Part shown: positions 46,146 to 47,505 of the stretch, in pieces
Position numbering within the stretch: position 1 is the stretch's first letter
Layout of the letters: every line of letters starts with the position of its first letter
Source of the DNA: JBICIG01 sp043101605
Lineage (GTDB): Bacteria; Planctomycetota; Phycisphaerae; Phycisphaerales; UBA1924
Length of the DNA: 47,505 nucleotides
NCBI GenBank assembly: GCA_043101605.1
Contig: JBICIG010000078.1
Coordinates: 1 to 47,505 of the forward strand
Direction of reading: 5' to 3'
Translations under genes and position numbers: made by a program
Notes under the pieces: generated by a model
Told to the model about the DNA's origin: nothing
The model's database searches: none
The model's input: only the letters and a program-made list of their open reading frames with translations

Positions 46146-47505
46146 ATGCCCAGGAAGAAGCCCCACAACCCGCTCCGCGTGATCCTGCCCCTGGCGCTGC
46201 TGTTCGCCGGCGGGGCGCTCGCGCTGACCTTCATGCTCTCGCCGGGCCCTGCCAAGCCCGGGCCCGACGACAAGAAGACCGAGACCGCGCGGGCCGAAGA
46301 GCCGGGCGGCCGCGACGCGCCCGCTCCGGATCAGCCGGTGAGCTCCGAGCAGCCCGGGACCGATCAGGCTGGGACGGATCAACCCGGAACCGATCAGGCG
46401 GGCGGCGATCAGCCGGGCGGGGATGAGCCCGCTGCCGAACCGGACGCGCCGATCGAGTTGGTCGGGCTCCGCGCGCAGGTCGTGCCCGACCCGGCCGGCG
46501 ACGCGGACTGGTGGGACCGTTACGAGCCACTCGGTGGGATCGATCCGGCGGGGGACGACAACCTGCAGATCGCGTTCAGCCGCTACGGCGCGGGCGTCGC
46601 GTCGGTGCAACTGGCCGACTACTTCGACGCCTCGACCTCGCCCGATCATGTCGAGCTGCAGCGCGAGTACGACTACCAGAACGCGGGCGTCACGCCCTTC
46701 AGCGCCGACCGCGTGCTGATCAACGGCAGCGAGGTGCTGCTCCAGGGCGTGCCCGACGACGGCGGGATCGAGCAGCGGTTGTGGGAGCAGCTCCCGATCA
46801 CCGATCCGGCCGAGCGGTCCTTCCGCGCCACCATCGTCAACGCCGACGCCGAGCCGGTGCTCGAGATCACCCGGACCTATCGGCTCGAGCCCGGGGCGTA
46901 CGAGTTCACCATCGCCCAGCGGCTGGTGAACCTCACCGATCGCCCGCTGGAGATCGCGTATCGCCAGTACGGCCCGGTCGAGTTGCCGCAGATCACGGTG
47001 TACCCGAGCGATCGGCGGCGGCTGCGCATCGGGACGATCAGGGCGAGCGATGTTGGGCGCGGGATTGTCCAGGGCGACACGGCGCTGAAGATGCACGACT
47101 CGGCGCTTAAGCCCAAGATCAAGGGCTCGAGCCCGACGCGCTACGAGCCCTTCGCGGAGATCTGGCCGACCGAGCGGGCGATCGAGCAGGAGCAGATCCT
47201 GTCGTGGATCGCGCACACCAACCGCTACTTCGCGGTCGCGGTGCTGCCCGCGTCGACGGGCTCGCCGGCGCTCGAGGGCGCGGCGACGGTCGAGCGATTC
47301 GTCCTCAACCGCGAGAATGTCTCGGGCGGGCTCGGTGCCGTGCTGGGGCTGAGGCTGACCAGCGGGGAGATCACGCTCGCCCCGGGGGGCTCGCGGTCGC
47401 TCGACCTGGCGGTGTTTGCCGGGCCCAAGAACGAATCGCTGATCGCCGATCAGCCGCTGGCGTCGGCGGTGAACCTGTCGGAGGTGGTTGTCTACAACTT
47501 CGTGG
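46146..47505 (+). CDS. yidC: YidC-like membrane protein insertase, N-terminal part (runs off window)
   Basis: Open from ATG 46146 to the window edge, 453 codons with no stop. A basic start and one membrane helix (LRVILPLALLFAGGALALTF, about 10-29) lead into a Pro/Gln/Asp-rich linker with five near-repeats of GTDQ/GGDQ. A large periplasmic domain follows: ITRTYRLEPGAYEFTIAQRLVNLTDRPLEI and later ALKPKIKGSSPTRYEPFAEIW and FAVAVLP, the pattern of the YidC P1 beta-supersandwich. The five-helix insertase core would lie beyond the window. YidC inserts proteins into the inner membrane alone or with SecYEG. The identification rests on the P1 domain only. Confidence 0.82.
   Translation, partial: MPRKKPHNPLRVILPLALLFAGGALALTFMLSPGPAKPGPDDKKTETARAEEPGGRDAPAPDQPVSSEQPGTDQAGTDQPGTDQAGGDQPGGDEPAAEPDAPIELVGLRAQVVPDPAGDADWWDRYEPLGGIDPAGDDNLQIAFSRYGAGVASVQLADYFDASTSPDHVELQREYDYQNAGVTPFSADRVLINGSEVLLQGVPDDGGIEQRLWEQLPITDPAERSFRATIVNADAEPVLEITRTYRLEPGAYEFTIAQRLVNLTDRPLEIAYRQYGPVELPQITVYPSDRRRLRIGTIRASDVGRGIVQGDTALKMHDSALKPKIKGSSPTRYEPFAEIWPTERAIEQEQILSWIAHTNRYFAVAVLPASTGSPALEGAATVERFVLNRENVSGGLGAVLGLRLTSGEITLAPGGSRSLDLAVFAGPKNESLIADQPLASAVNLSEVVVYNFV
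46361..46435 (+). repeat. In-frame 15-bp tandem repeat in yidC linker
   Basis: Units of about 15 bp such as GGGACCGATCAGGCT, GGGACGGATCAACCC and GGAACCGATCAGGCG encode G-T-D-Q-[A/P] and G-G-D-Q-P. Five or so copies lengthen the linker between the membrane helix and the periplasmic domain. Confidence 0.8.

Overview
This is a very GC-rich bacterial window with dense, mostly housekeeping gene content and no phage, plasmid or secretion-island block. Several traits together suggest a planctomycete of the Phycisphaerae type, by inference from gene content rather than from any rRNA. They are a TPR protein carrying two RNA polymerase alpha-CTD-like domains, TPR-sulfotransferases, a small protein ending in a GPP-[V/K]-[S/A]-L-R tail, an RNHCP protein, a BFD-like ferredoxin, an MFS/spermidine-synthase fusion, two divergent ClpPs, and many short intergenic palindromic repeats. 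The first 18 bases equal the 3' end of an Illumina TruSeq adapter, so the window starts at a raw contig end. The last gene (yidC-like) runs off the right edge.

Layout. 0.1-6.3 kb: two FKBP prolyl isomerases (one cytoplasmic, one lipoprotein), PdxA, a MATE exporter, the TPR/alpha-CTD protein with a good terminator, and a two-helix membrane protein. 6.3-9.8 kb: a repeat-rich accessory stretch with small genes (BFD-like [2Fe-2S] protein, RNHCP protein, lipoprotein, HAD phosphatase). 9.8-13.3 kb: MFS/spermidine-synthase fusion and aroC. 13.4-19.1 kb, minus strand: a compact unit read gspD-gspE-acetyltransferase-CDP-alcohol phosphatidyltransferase. 19.1-28.2 kb: a BtuF-like protein, a small membrane protein, RNase R, an NAD(P)-binding epimerase, an orphan FecE-like ATPase, the GPP-tail protein, a HEAT-repeat lipoprotein and an atypical MDR protein. 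28.2-37.2 kb: a parS-like site, serA and uppP (minus strand), two SPOUT RNA methyltransferases, a cysteine-free thioredoxin-fold protein, a cell-wall amidase, and a Ser/Thr kinase next to a PPP-like phosphatase. 37.3-47.5 kb: two tandem TPR-sulfotransferases, glyA, a DUF3667-like membrane protein, a lipoprotein, the clpP pair, a metallophosphoesterase and the start of yidC.

Regulation visible in the sequence falls into two styles. One group of genes has a purine-rich ribosome-binding site. Another group (pdxA, the HAD phosphatase, the MFS/spermidine synthase, aroC, the phosphatidyltransferase, the ABC ATPase, the GPP-tail protein, a TrmH methyltransferase, the first sulfotransferase, glyA) has a TANNNT -10-like hexamer ending only 5-9 nt before the start codon, as expected for leaderless mRNAs. 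Plus-strand GC skew changes sign inside the window regardless of gene orientation: G-rich in about 1-13 kb, C-rich in about 19-27 kb, G-rich again after about 28 kb. The second switch lies at the parS-like palindrome. The best candidates for something undescribed are the TPR/double-alpha-CTD protein, the cysteine-free double thioredoxin-fold protein, the tandem TPR-sulfotransferases and the palindromic mobile-like repeat families.
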